Source of the DNA: Candidatus Endomicrobiellum trichonymphae
GTDB taxonomy: Bacteria; Elusimicrobiota; Endomicrobiia; Endomicrobiales; Endomicrobiaceae
Direction of reading: 5' to 3'
Assembly (NCBI RefSeq): GCF_002355835.1
Contig: NZ_AP017459.1
Location: 186,001 to 250,000 of the forward strand
Length of the DNA: 64,000 nucleotides
Shown: piece by piece, positions 56,303 through 64,000 of the stretch
Layout of the letters: each line of letters opens with the position of its first letter
Position numbering within the stretch: the stretch's first letter is position 1
Notes under the pieces: model-generated
What the model was told of the DNA's origin: nothing
The model's database searches: none
Seen by the model: only the letters and a program-made list of their open reading frames with translations
Position numbers and translations under genes: made by a program

Positions 56303-56437
56303 TTGTTAATTGTATAGAAATAATATATTGAAAAATGTCGTTGGTTGTAATGCCGTTTAGTTCGTTAGAACTTAAATAAATATCAACAGAAAAATAAGGA
56401 ACAATTTTGTAAGATGATAGATTCAGTTCTTTTTCAT

Positions 56438-57582
56438 ATCTCGTTGTTGGCTAAAAAACTCATAGTAAATGATAATAAATATCTAATTAAAATATAGGAG
56501 TAAAGATGAAGAAATTTTTTTCAGCGTTGGCGGTAACGTTTTTTATAGTAGGGGTGGGGAGTATTTTTGCGGAACCTAAAAAAGTGGATCAAACTTTGGC
56601 TATAGTAAACGGCAAGCCTATCTTTGAATCGGAAGTAAACAAAGTTTTCAATAATTTAAAATCTGATATGCTTGCATCGGAGCAGTGGTCAGAACAAAAG
56701 ATAAATGAGTTAAAAAACAGGATTTTAGAGAGACAAATTGATTCCATCCTTTTGAAAAATGAAATAAAAAAACAAAAAATTTTAGTTTCAAGAAAAGAAG
56801 TTTTAGAATACATTAAAGAACTGAAAAAGAATCATGCAATTGATGAAGAACTCAGTAAACAAAATCTTACGTACAAAGACTTAGAAAAAAGTGTTAGCGA
56901 AATTATTAGATTTATGAAACTTATTGATAAGATATTGGATGTCAATGTAGAAAAGATTACGGAAGCTGAAATTAAAAGTTTTTACGATAAGGTTATTATA
57001 AAAATGAAAGGAGGAAATCCGGGACTTTCACATGATAAGGACTGTTTAGCTGCAAGTGTTGCCGACGATCTGAAAAAAATGTTCAGCGAAAATGTGAGAA
57101 TTAAACAAATATTTATTAAAAATCCTAAAGGTACACAGGATGCTGAAACACAAGTAGTACAATCGAAAGTTGAAACTGTAAAAAAAGAACTTCAAGTAAA
57201 ATCTTTTGCAGAGGTTGCGAGAAAATATTCCGAAGATCTTATTTCTAAGTCAAGAAATGGTGATTTGGGAATAGTTGTTGTGAAAGGCGATTTGCCTCTG
57301 GTTTTAGAAAAGGCTGTTTTTTCTATGAAAGTTGGTGATTACACAAAAGAGCCTATAAAAACAGATATAGGATATTATTTCATAAAACTTGAAGAAAAAC
57401 TCCCAAACAGAAAAATAGTTTTTGACGGTAAGGTCAAAGATTATATAAATAGCAGATTATTGCAATTCAATAATGAGCAAGCTTGTATCCGTTACATAAG
57501 CACTTTGAGGACAAAAGCGAATATTAAAATAAACAAAGTCTGGTAAAATAATAATGACTAAACCCCGATTGGCGATTACTTT
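56438..57582. repeat. 1,145-bp direct repeat, copy 2
   Basis: Second copy of 42473-43617. It ends after 29 bases of pdxA, which then breaks into unrelated sequence, so this is the derived copy. It begins 135 bases after carA. Confidence 0.95.
56506..57546 (+). CDS. SurA-like parvulin peptidyl-prolyl isomerase, copy 2
   Basis: The 346-residue protein is the same as that encoded at 42541-43581: signal peptide, SurA_N region and one parvulin domain. The copy carries its own AGGAG site and about 68 bases of upstream sequence but no obvious new promoter; readthrough from carA could express it. No difference between copies was noticed, so the duplication is recent or maintained by gene conversion. 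Confidence 0.9.
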   Translation: MKKFFSALAVTFFIVGVGSIFAEPKKVDQTLAIVNGKPIFESEVNKVFNNLKSDMLASEQWSEQKINELKNRILERQIDSILLKNEIKKQKILVSRKEVLEYIKELKKNHAIDEELSKQNLTYKDLEKSVSEIIRFMKLIDKILDVNVEKITEAEIKSFYDKVIIKMKGGNPGLSHDKDCLAASVADDLKKMFSENVRIKQIFIKNPKGTQDAETQVVQSKVETVKKELQVKSFAEVARKYSEDLISKSRNGDLGIVVVKGDLPLVLEKAVFSMKVGDYTKEPIKTDIGYYFIKLEEKLPNRKIVFDGKVKDYINSRLLQFNNEQACIRYISTLRTKANIKINKVW

Positions 57583-58058
57583 GATAAAGCGCCTAAACAA
57601 AATTTCAAACACTGTTGTTGACATGTACGGTTATGTAATAGAACCAGTAATAACCGTGGTACAGCAAACACCCAGATGAACTTTTTGGACACGCAACAAT
57701 CATAGCTTGCATTCTTTGTGTGCACCCATCGCCGCAAAAGAACAGAGAAAAATGAAGAATTGGCTGAAAAAGAGGGATATAATTGCAATTTCAAAGATGA
57801 CTGGAGATATGCGAGAAATGGGACTTGCGCTAAAATTGAAACTAAATATCGCTACTATTAATTAAGGAGAAAGAATAAAATGGAAGATATGGGAGATAAT
57901 CAAGAGAAATTTTGAAAAAAACAAAAAAGATAAAAGAAATGCAGTTGTAAAGCCGTTTAGCCTGCTTAGGATTTAAATATCAATAGAAAAAAATAAAATG
58001 ATAGAGAGGAATTCTCCGTAAATGTTAAGACATATATGCATATTTAAAATCAAATAAA
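57583..58058. other. Region between repeat copy 2 and the OLD pseudogene
   Basis: About 475 bases. After the truncated pdxA start no sustained frame is recognised. A ribosome-site-like AAGGAG precedes an ATG at 57881, but the frame stops after 11 codons. Decayed. Confidence 0.4.
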
Positions 58059-59910
58059 ATGAAGATATATGTAGAAAAAATCATTATTAAAAACAGGGCG
58101 CCTTTTGATAATTTAAGTTTAGATTTCAAGGAAGCTGTCGTATATTGCTGATGCTTGGTATGAAATGGCGAAATCTTTTTTTCAGAATGAATTTGAAGGG
58201 AAACAGGATGCTTTTAACATTTATAAAAATCAGCTGTCTTTTGTATATATAAGATTTAAAACTAAAACTTATGAAGAGCAATGTAAATATTACATTGACT
58301 ATGTTGACATCAGAGAAAAATGTACTCAGGATCAGTATAATAAAGCTATACAATTAGAAGAAAAAATATCTTTTGATAGATAAAATTCAAAACTATATTT
58401 CTCAAAACTATTGTGTTAAACATGTATCACTTAATTTTAATAAAGATAAAGCTGAAAAAATATTCAAAGATAATGTTATTACTTATTTTTCTTCTTATAG
58501 ATACGAGTCTCCGGGCTACTTAAATGATCCATATGAAATCAATTTGGAGTTTAAAAAAAGGATCAATTTTCAGGATATTTGAGAAATCCAATTGAAGTTA
58601 GAACTTGTTTGTTACAGCTTGCTAATTGGGTTATGGATATTGTTTTAGACTTGAAAGTAACCGAAGCCAAACAAGAAGCGGTTTTACTGAGGAATATAAA
58701 TAATATATTTACGCAAACTCTTGTTTCTAAACAGTTGGGAGCTGTTAGAGTTGGTATAGGTCAAAGGAGTTTTGGTAGTACTCGTATCCAGATAGTAAAA
58801 AAAGAAACAGTGCAGACTGTTTATCCAACAATTTTCAATCTTTCTTCTGGTGAAGCTGCGATGTTTTGTTTATTTGGAGAAATTCTCAGGCAGGCAGATA
58901 ATAACAAAAATAATATACTTCTAGAAGGTATAACAGGGATCGTGTTAGTTGATGAAGTTGATAAGCATTTGCATATTAAACTTCAAAAAGAGATTCTTCC
59001 TAAATTACTTGATATTTTCCCAAATGTGCAGTTTATTTTAAGTTCTCATTCTCCATTTCTAAATATGGGATTAGCTGCAGTGGCTAAAGAACGGGCTAAA
59101 ATAGTTGAACTTAACAATTTTGGTGTTTCTACGGATCCAACTGCTAATGAGCTTTATGATGAAGTATATAAAATGATGATCAGTGAAAATGACAGATTTA
59201 AAGAAGCATATGATTCTTTGAAAGAGACCATAAAATCTGGCAAAAAACCTCTCATAATTACTGAAGGTAAAACTGACATGATGTATCTAAAGAAAGCAAA
59301 AGAAAAATTAGAAATTGAAGACTGCGATATTGACTTTTTTGATTTTGGACAAGAAAAGAGTTTTGGAAACAAGGAATTAGAAAAATTGTTAGGATATATT
59401 TCAAAAATTAGACTAGAAAGAAAAATAATAGGAATTTTTGACAGAGATAATGATGATGTTATAAAGCGTATTGAAGGCGAGAAGGAATATATAAGTTATT
59501 TAAACAATGTGTATGCTTTTTGCATTACGCTTGTGAATAAGGATATTTATGAAGCAGATTATATATCAATGGAACACTATTTTATAAAAAAAGATTTATG
59601 CAAACAAGATAAGGAAGGTAGAAGGTTGTTTTTGGGGAGTGAATTTTTTTGATTCTGGAAAAAGTAAGGGGAGAATGGATCATTTGAAGTAGAGATGGAA
59701 AAGGGGAAATTGAAAAAAAATAAGATTGGTAAAAATGTGGTAATTGATAGTGCTGTTTATTTATCAAGTGATCGTGAATATAAAAATTCGATTGCATTGT
59801 CAAAAGCTGACTTTGCGGAACTTGTTGCAAATAATAATGAATTTGCAGGGGAATTTGATTTTTCAAATTTTGAATCAATCTTTAAAAAAATAAAACAAAT
59901 AATAGAATAA
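58059..59910 (+). pseudogene. OLD-family ATPase/TOPRIM nuclease, broken
   Basis: ATG 58059 opens MKIYVEKIIIKNRAPFDNLS, the usual start of a RecF/SMC-like AAA ATPase, but the P-loop is deleted: FKE jumps at about 58130 to LSYIADAWYEMAK. Later frames hold the ABC-type signature LSSGEAAM, Walker B GIVLVDEVDKHLH and the H-loop LSSHSPF (58850-59050). A TOPRIM domain follows with PLIITEGKTDMMYL and IGIFDRDND (59245-59460). The C-terminal part, LSKADFAELV-like, is out of frame after about 59650. Breaks occur near 58130, 58375, 58580 and 59655. Such proteins include anti-phage nucleases (OLD, GajA and AriA groups). Confidence 0.8.
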
Positions 59911-59931
59911 ATATTAATAAAGAGGAAAAAT

Positions 59932-62900
59932 ATGCCAATTTTAGATTTTTTGTTGCCGAAAAACGGAAAAAAACAAAAAGTGATTCTTTTGGGTTCAGGT
60001 GCTTTATCTATAGGACAGGCCGGAGAATTTGATTATTCTGGTTCGCAGGCTGTAGAAGCTTTGGAAGAAGAAGGTCTTGAAGTTATAGTTATTAATCCTA
60101 ATATTGCTTCCGTTCAGACTAATAAGGCAGCGAACAAGAGAGTTTATTTATATCCCGTCACTCCTTTTTGGGTAGAGAAAATTATTAAAATTGAAAAACC
60201 TGCTGCAATTATTTCAAGTTTTGGCGGACAGACGTCTTTGAACTGTGTTATAGAGTTGGAAAAAAGCGGGATTTTAAAAAAATATAACGTAAAAGTTTTG
60301 GGAACTCAGGTTAACGCTCTTGAGATGTCCGAAGACAGGGAGCTTTTTGCCCAAAAGATGAAATCGATAGATGCACCGGTAGCAAAAAGCCACGCTGTTT
60401 CTACTGTAAAAGAAGCTTTGGAGACTGCGGAACAGATAGGTTATCCCGTTATAACAAGATCTGCATTCGCTCTCGGCGGACTTGGCAGCGGTCTTGCAGC
60501 AACAGACGCCGAATTGAAGAAGCTTACACAGTCGGCGCTTATGAGTTCTCCGCAGGTTTTAATTGAAAAATCTCTGCACGGTTGGAAAGAAATAGAGTAT
60601 GAAGTTATGCGTGATAAAACAGGAAACACTATAACGATATGTAACATAGAAAATTTTGATCCTATGGGAATACATACGGGAGATTCCATAGTTATCGCTC
60701 CCTGCCAGACGATAAATAATATTGAAAACAATATGTTGAGAGATATGGCAATTAAGATTGCCCAGAACGTAGGTATTGTCGGCGAATGTAATGTTCAGTA
60801 CGCTTTAAATCCAAAAGATTACGGTTTTTATGTGATTGAAATTAATGCGAGATTGTCGCGTTCAAGTGCTTTGGCCAGTAAAGCTACCGGATATCCTATT
60901 GCGTATATAGCTGCAAAAATAGTGATAGGATTTGATTTGCTGGAACTCAAAAATCCTGTTACGGGGACTACTTCGGCTTTTTACGAGCCGTCGCTTGATT
61001 ATGTTACTCTGAAAGTTCCGCGCTGGGATCTAAGCAAGTTCAGTGGAGTTTCAAAAAATCTCGGAACACAAATGAAATCGGTAGGCGAAGTTATGGCTAT
61101 AGGGAGAAATTTCTGCGAAGTTATACAGAAAGCTTTGAGAATGGTAAATGAAAATGAAGACGGCATAACCGTAAACTTTTTCAAAGATGCTTCCGATGAA
61201 GATATTGAGAAAGAACTTCTGTCTCCGACAAATTTAAGAGTTTTTGCAATTTATGAAACGTTTAAGAGAGGGGAAAGTCTTGAGTATGTGTATGAGAAAA
61301 CAAAAATAGATTACTGGTTTTTGTCGCACATTCTTTATCTGGCAAAGATTGAAAAGGAATTGCTTAATTTCTTTAACCCAAACGTAAAGAAAGATAGTGT
61401 TACGGTTCAGGAATTGTATGATGCTTATAAACAGATTCCAAAAGACTTTTTACAGCATTTAAAATCAAGAGGTTTTTCCGATTTCCAGCTTGTGAAGATA
61501 TATCTCTTAGCATGTTTGAACAGTAAAATAAAACTCAGCATAAAAGAAATAAGAAATCTTTCTTTCGCCGTAAGAAAGTTGAGAAAGAAACTCGGAATTT
61601 TGCCTGTTGTAAAGCAGATAGATACGACATCGTCGGAATATCCTACAAAATCCAATTATTTGTATCTAACTTATGACGGAATACATAGTGATGTGTCTTC
61701 TAAGAAAAATGAAAAGAGCATTATAACTCTTGGAAGCGGAAGTTATCGCATAGGAAGTAGCTTGGAGTTTGACTGGTGTTCCGTTATGACTAGCAGTTAT
61801 TTTAAAAATAAGAAAAATGACAGTGTCATAATTAACTGCAATCCCGAAACAGTATCGACGGATTACAACGCTTCGGATAGGCTTTATTTTGAAGAACTGT
61901 CATTTGAAAGAGTGTTGGATATTATAGATATTGAAGACCCCAAAGGCGTGATTGCCTGCATGGGCGGACAAAATCCTAACAATTTAATCCAGCCTTTAAG
62001 CGAAGCGAAAGTAAATATTTTAGGACACAGCCAAAAGAGCGTTGCCGCCGCCGAAGACAGAGAAAAATTTTCAGCTACGCTTGATAAGCTCGGAATAGAC
62101 CAACCGGAATGGATTTCTGCCGTTTCTATTGCTGATATTGATAAATTTATAAAGAAAGTCGGATTTCCGGTTTTAATACGTCCAAGTTTTGTTCTTTCAG
62201 GGACTCTTATGAATGTTGCAACCGACAAAAAGAGTTTGGATTATTATTTGTCTCTGACTAGAGATATTTCATTTGATTTTCCCGTTGTTATTTCAAAATT
62301 TATTCTTGACGCAAAAGAGATAGAGTGCGACGGAGTCGCAAAGAACGGAGATGTCATTCTTTCTATCGTAAGCGAACATATTGAAAACGCTGGTGTACAC
62401 AGCGGCGACGCAACAATGGTGTTTCCGGCTCGTAAGATATACGTTCGCACGGTAAACATTATAAAAGACATAGTTAGAAAGATAGCTAAGGGTCTTAATT
62501 TAAACGGACCTTTCAATATACAGTTTATAGCTAAAGACAACGATGTCAAAGTTATTGAATGCAACGCAAGGGCTTCGAGATCATTCCCGTTCATTTCAAA
62601 AGTTTCGGGCGTAAATCTTGCCGAGATTTCGTGTAAAGTGATGAATAATGAGAGAGTGAAAAAGATTTTAATCGATGAAAGCGAGATACCTTACGTAGGA
62701 GTTAAAGCTTCAATGTTTAGTTTTCAGAGATTAGATGGGGCGGATCCGGTTGTTGGCGTAGAAATGTCGTCTACTGGCGAAGTAGGTTGTTTGGGCGAGA
62801 AATTTAATCATGCAATGCTTCTTTCTATGGAAGCAACCCGAATAATAAAACCCCAAAAGGGAGTTCTTTTAAGCACTGGCAGAGAAAAAGATAAAGTTAA

Positions 62901-63243
62901 ATTTATGGAAGTGGTGGATAATCTTTATAAACTCGGCATTCCAGTTTATGCTACAAAGGGATCTGCAAGATATCTTGAAGGCAGGGGATATAGCGTCAAT
63001 ACAGTTCACTGGAACCGCAGTTCGCGCGCTGTAGATGTTATAATTGACGGGAAAGTTGATTTCGTAATAAATATAAATAAGAATCTGAGCGTTGACGAAA
63101 TTAATAATAATTCAGAAATAAGAAAAACAGCCGTTAAATTCGGATGTTCCATTTTGACAAATCTCGAAAAAGCGATAGCTTATTTGAGAGCGTATGACTC
63201 ATACGACGAACTGCAGAATATTGAAAACTGCATAGGTCTGTAA
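59932..63243 (+). CDS. carB: Carbamoyl-phosphate synthase large subunit
   Basis: CarB makes carbamoyl phosphate from bicarbonate, ammonia and two ATP. The 1103-residue protein has two homologous ATP-grasp halves: GSGALSIGQAGEFDYSGSQA and EINARLSRSSALASKATGYP in the first, GSGSYRIGSSLEFDWCSV and ECNARASRSFPFISKVSGV in the second. A C-terminal MGS-like allosteric domain starts near residue 980 (GVLLSTGREKDK). AGAGGAAA precedes the ATG. Intact and of normal length (slightly long). The product feeds ArgF and pyrimidine synthesis. Confidence 0.96.
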   Translation: MPILDFLLPKNGKKQKVILLGSGALSIGQAGEFDYSGSQAVEALEEEGLEVIVINPNIASVQTNKAANKRVYLYPVTPFWVEKIIKIEKPAAIISSFGGQTSLNCVIELEKSGILKKYNVKVLGTQVNALEMSEDRELFAQKMKSIDAPVAKSHAVSTVKEALETAEQIGYPVITRSAFALGGLGSGLAATDAELKKLTQSALMSSPQVLIEKSLHGWKEIEYEVMRDKTGNTITICNIENFDPMGIHTGDSIVIAPCQTINNIENNMLRDMAIKIAQNVGIVGECNVQYALNPKDYGFYVIEINARLSRSSALASKATGYPIAYIAAKIVIGFDLLELKNPVTGTTSAFYEPSLDYVTLKVPRWDLSKFSGVSKNLGTQMKSVGEVMAIGRNFCEVIQKALRMVNENEDGITVNFFKDASDEDIEKELLSPTNLRVFAIYETFKRGESLEYVYEKTKIDYWFLSHILYLAKIEKELLNFFNPNVKKDSVTVQELYDAYKQIPKDFLQHLKSRGFSDFQLVKIYLLACLNSKIKLSIKEIRNLSFAVRKLRKKLGILPVVKQIDTTSSEYPTKSNYLYLTYDGIHSDVSSKKNEKSIITLGSGSYRIGSSLEFDWCSVMTSSYFKNKKNDSVIINCNPETVSTDYNASDRLYFEELSFERVLDIIDIEDPKGVIACMGGQNPNNLIQPLSEAKVNILGHSQKSVAAAEDREKFSATLDKLGIDQPEWISAVSIADIDKFIKKVGFPVLIRPSFVLSGTLMNVATDKKSLDYYLSLTRDISFDFPVVISKFILDAKEIECDGVAKNGDVILSIVSEHIENAGVHSGDATMVFPARKIYVRTVNIIKDIVRKIAKGLNLNGPFNIQFIAKDNDVKVIECNARASRSFPFISKVSGVNLAEISCKVMNNERVKKILIDESEIPYVGVKASMFSFQRLDGADPVVGVEMSSTGEVGCLGEKFNHAMLLSMEATRIIKPQKGVLLSTGREKDKVKFMEVVDNLYKLGIPVYATKGSARYLEGRGYSVNTVHWNRSSRAVDVIIDGKVDFVININKNLSVDEINNNSEIRKTAVKFGCSILTNLEKAIAYLRAYDSYDELQNIENCIGL

Positions 63244-63367
63244 AGAGCAGAATAAAATTGGCGGTAAGCAAATCCTATCAGTAATAATATGTTTTTAAGA
63301 GTTAAATAATAAGAGCGGAGTATAAAGAAGAAACTTAAATCCCGCGTAAAAAACATCAAAATAAAAA

Positions 63368-63396
63368 TGGACAGGGAATGAAATATTTGGTATAAT
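63368..63396 (+). promoter_or_regulatory. Extended -10 promoter of rpsO
   Basis: TGGACA (63368-63373), 17-base spacer and TATAAT (63391-63396) preceded by TGG, giving an extended -10. It lies about 30 bases before the rpsO start. Confidence 0.7.
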
Positions 63397-63427
63397 TTTT
63401 AAATGTAATAAAAGCAAGGAGTCATAA

Positions 63428-63688
63428 ATGACATTTGAAAAAAAAACGGTGGTTGATCAGTTTAAAGTACATGCAACCGATACGGGGTCTTCAGAAGTTC
63501 AGATTGCTATTCTTACTACAAGAATTAAATATCTTTCAGATCATTTCAAGAAATTTCCGAAAGATTTTGCGTCGAGAGTTGGATTTCTCAAAATGATAGG
63601 ACAGAGAAGACAATTATTGGATTATCTTAAGAAATATAACAAGGACAGTTATTCTTCGTTAATCAAGAGATTATATCTCAGAAAATAA
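63428..63688 (+). CDS. rpsO: 30S ribosomal protein S15
   Basis: The 86-residue S15 binds the central domain of 16S rRNA. Signatures are HATDTGSSEVQIAILT (residues 16-31), LSDHFKKFPKDF and RRQLLDYLKKYNKDSY. AAGGAG lies eight bases before the ATG, with a promoter just upstream. It is followed by pnp, the usual order. Confidence 0.96.
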   Translation: MTFEKKTVVDQFKVHATDTGSSEVQIAILTTRIKYLSDHFKKFPKDFASRVGFLKMIGQRRQLLDYLKKYNKDSYSSLIKRLYLRK

Positions 63689-63802
63689 AAAATAATATCT
63701 GGCAAAACTACAAAGGATGCAAGGAGACGCTTGAATAGTAAGATAAAAGTGTGTGTTTGAATCTTTTGTATGAGTTGTTGTGTCGACTAATGGAGCTTAA
63801 GA

Positions 63803-64000
63803 GTGGAATATTTTAAAAAAGAAGTTGATGTTGCTGGAAAAAAATTTATTGTTGAATCCGGTAAAGTTGCGAAACAGGCTGGCGGTTCTTGTACTGTAAG
63901 AATTGGAGAGACAGTAGTTTTGGTTACGGTGGTTTCTTTAAAAGAGCCTAAAGTTAGCATAGATTTTATGCCTTTAACGGTAGACTACAGGGAAAGAACT
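63803..64000 (+). CDS. pnp: Polyribonucleotide nucleotidyltransferase (3' partial)
   Basis: The first 66 residues of PNPase, the phosphorolytic 3'-5' exoribonuclease: GKKFIVESGKVAKQAGGSCT, VRIGETVVLVTVV and IDFMPLTVDYRERT match the first RNase PH domain. The start is GTG at 63803 with GGAG about nine bases upstream. The gene runs off the window end. It is probably cotranscribed with rpsO. Confidence 0.92.
   Translation, partial: MEYFKKEVDVAGKKFIVESGKVAKQAGGSCTVRIGETVVLVTVVSLKEPKVSIDFMPLTVDYRERT

Overview
The window is AT-rich, with tightly packed core genes alternating with long stretches of decayed sequence. Gene content fits a bacterial intracellular symbiont in early to middle genome reduction: phasin-like protein, split archaeal-type glutamate synthase, AddAB-like nuclease, split GatCAB, rpsO-pnp, gap-pgk-secG and many recognisable pseudogenes. 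My best guess is an Elusimicrobiota / Endomicrobium-like symbiont of a termite-gut flagellate. That is inference from gene content and decay, not a database result.

Layout. 1-2.5 kb: end of a type III restriction subunit, split by a frameshift and ending in a 16-base G tract. 2.9-8 kb: B12-binding radical SAM protein, Kef-type antiporter, phasin-like protein. 8.3-13.3 kb: gatC-corA-gatA and gatB, with a dead DNA methyltransferase between gatA and gatB. 13.3-15.5 kb: gene desert with a microvirus replication-gene remnant. 15.6-22.6 kb: smpB-addA-addB and tRNA-Thr. 22.9-25.7 kb: decayed M23 peptidase and bactofilin genes, a SurA-N protein, and a chimeric repeat that includes the 3' end of maf. 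25.7-34.5 kb: argF, tRNA-Pro, merR-like, HU, gpsA, plsY, der, tRNA-Gly, tRNA-Leu, secG, pgk, gap. 34.8-37.7 kb: a dead metE gene interrupted by about 1.8 kb of small lipoprotein genes. 37.8-40 kb: YtxH and DUF948-like envelope proteins, a second microvirus remnant and another lipoprotein. 40.3-49.2 kb: ychF, parvulin-type isomerase (copy 1), pdxA, a frameshifted SemiSWEET, a P-loop kinase, PorV and YhcH pseudogenes, and a CCA-adding-type enzyme. 49.5-55 kb: five-gene glutamate synthase cluster. 55.2-63.2 kb: carA and carB separated by 3.6 kb that holds copy 2 of the isomerase and a dead OLD-family ATPase/nuclease. 63.4-64 kb: rpsO and the start of pnp.

How it fits together. Living functions are translation quality control and decoding (GatCAB, SmpB, tRNAs, CCA enzyme, S15, PNPase), lower glycolysis, glycerolipid precursors (GpsA, PlsY), nitrogen assimilation and carbamoyl phosphate/arginine supply (glutamate synthase, CarAB, ArgF), vitamin B6 (PdxA), ion transport (Kef, CorA) and double-strand-break processing (AddAB-like). 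Defence and DNA-modification genes are mostly broken: the type III enzyme, the methyltransferase and the OLD nuclease. Methionine synthase MetE and envelope-remodelling genes (M23, bactofilin, PorV) are also lost.

The most unusual pattern is a set of short lipoprotein genes, several apparently paralogous, lying in or interrupting pseudogenes. In one case a second sequence copy preserves the uninterrupted empty site. Other notable features are a 1,145-bp repeat that looks identical by eye and lies 14 kb apart, two gokushovirus-like Rep remnants, several homopolymer-linked frameshifts, and a promoter for secG that predicts a leaderless mRNA. All similarities were judged by eye; no searches were run.
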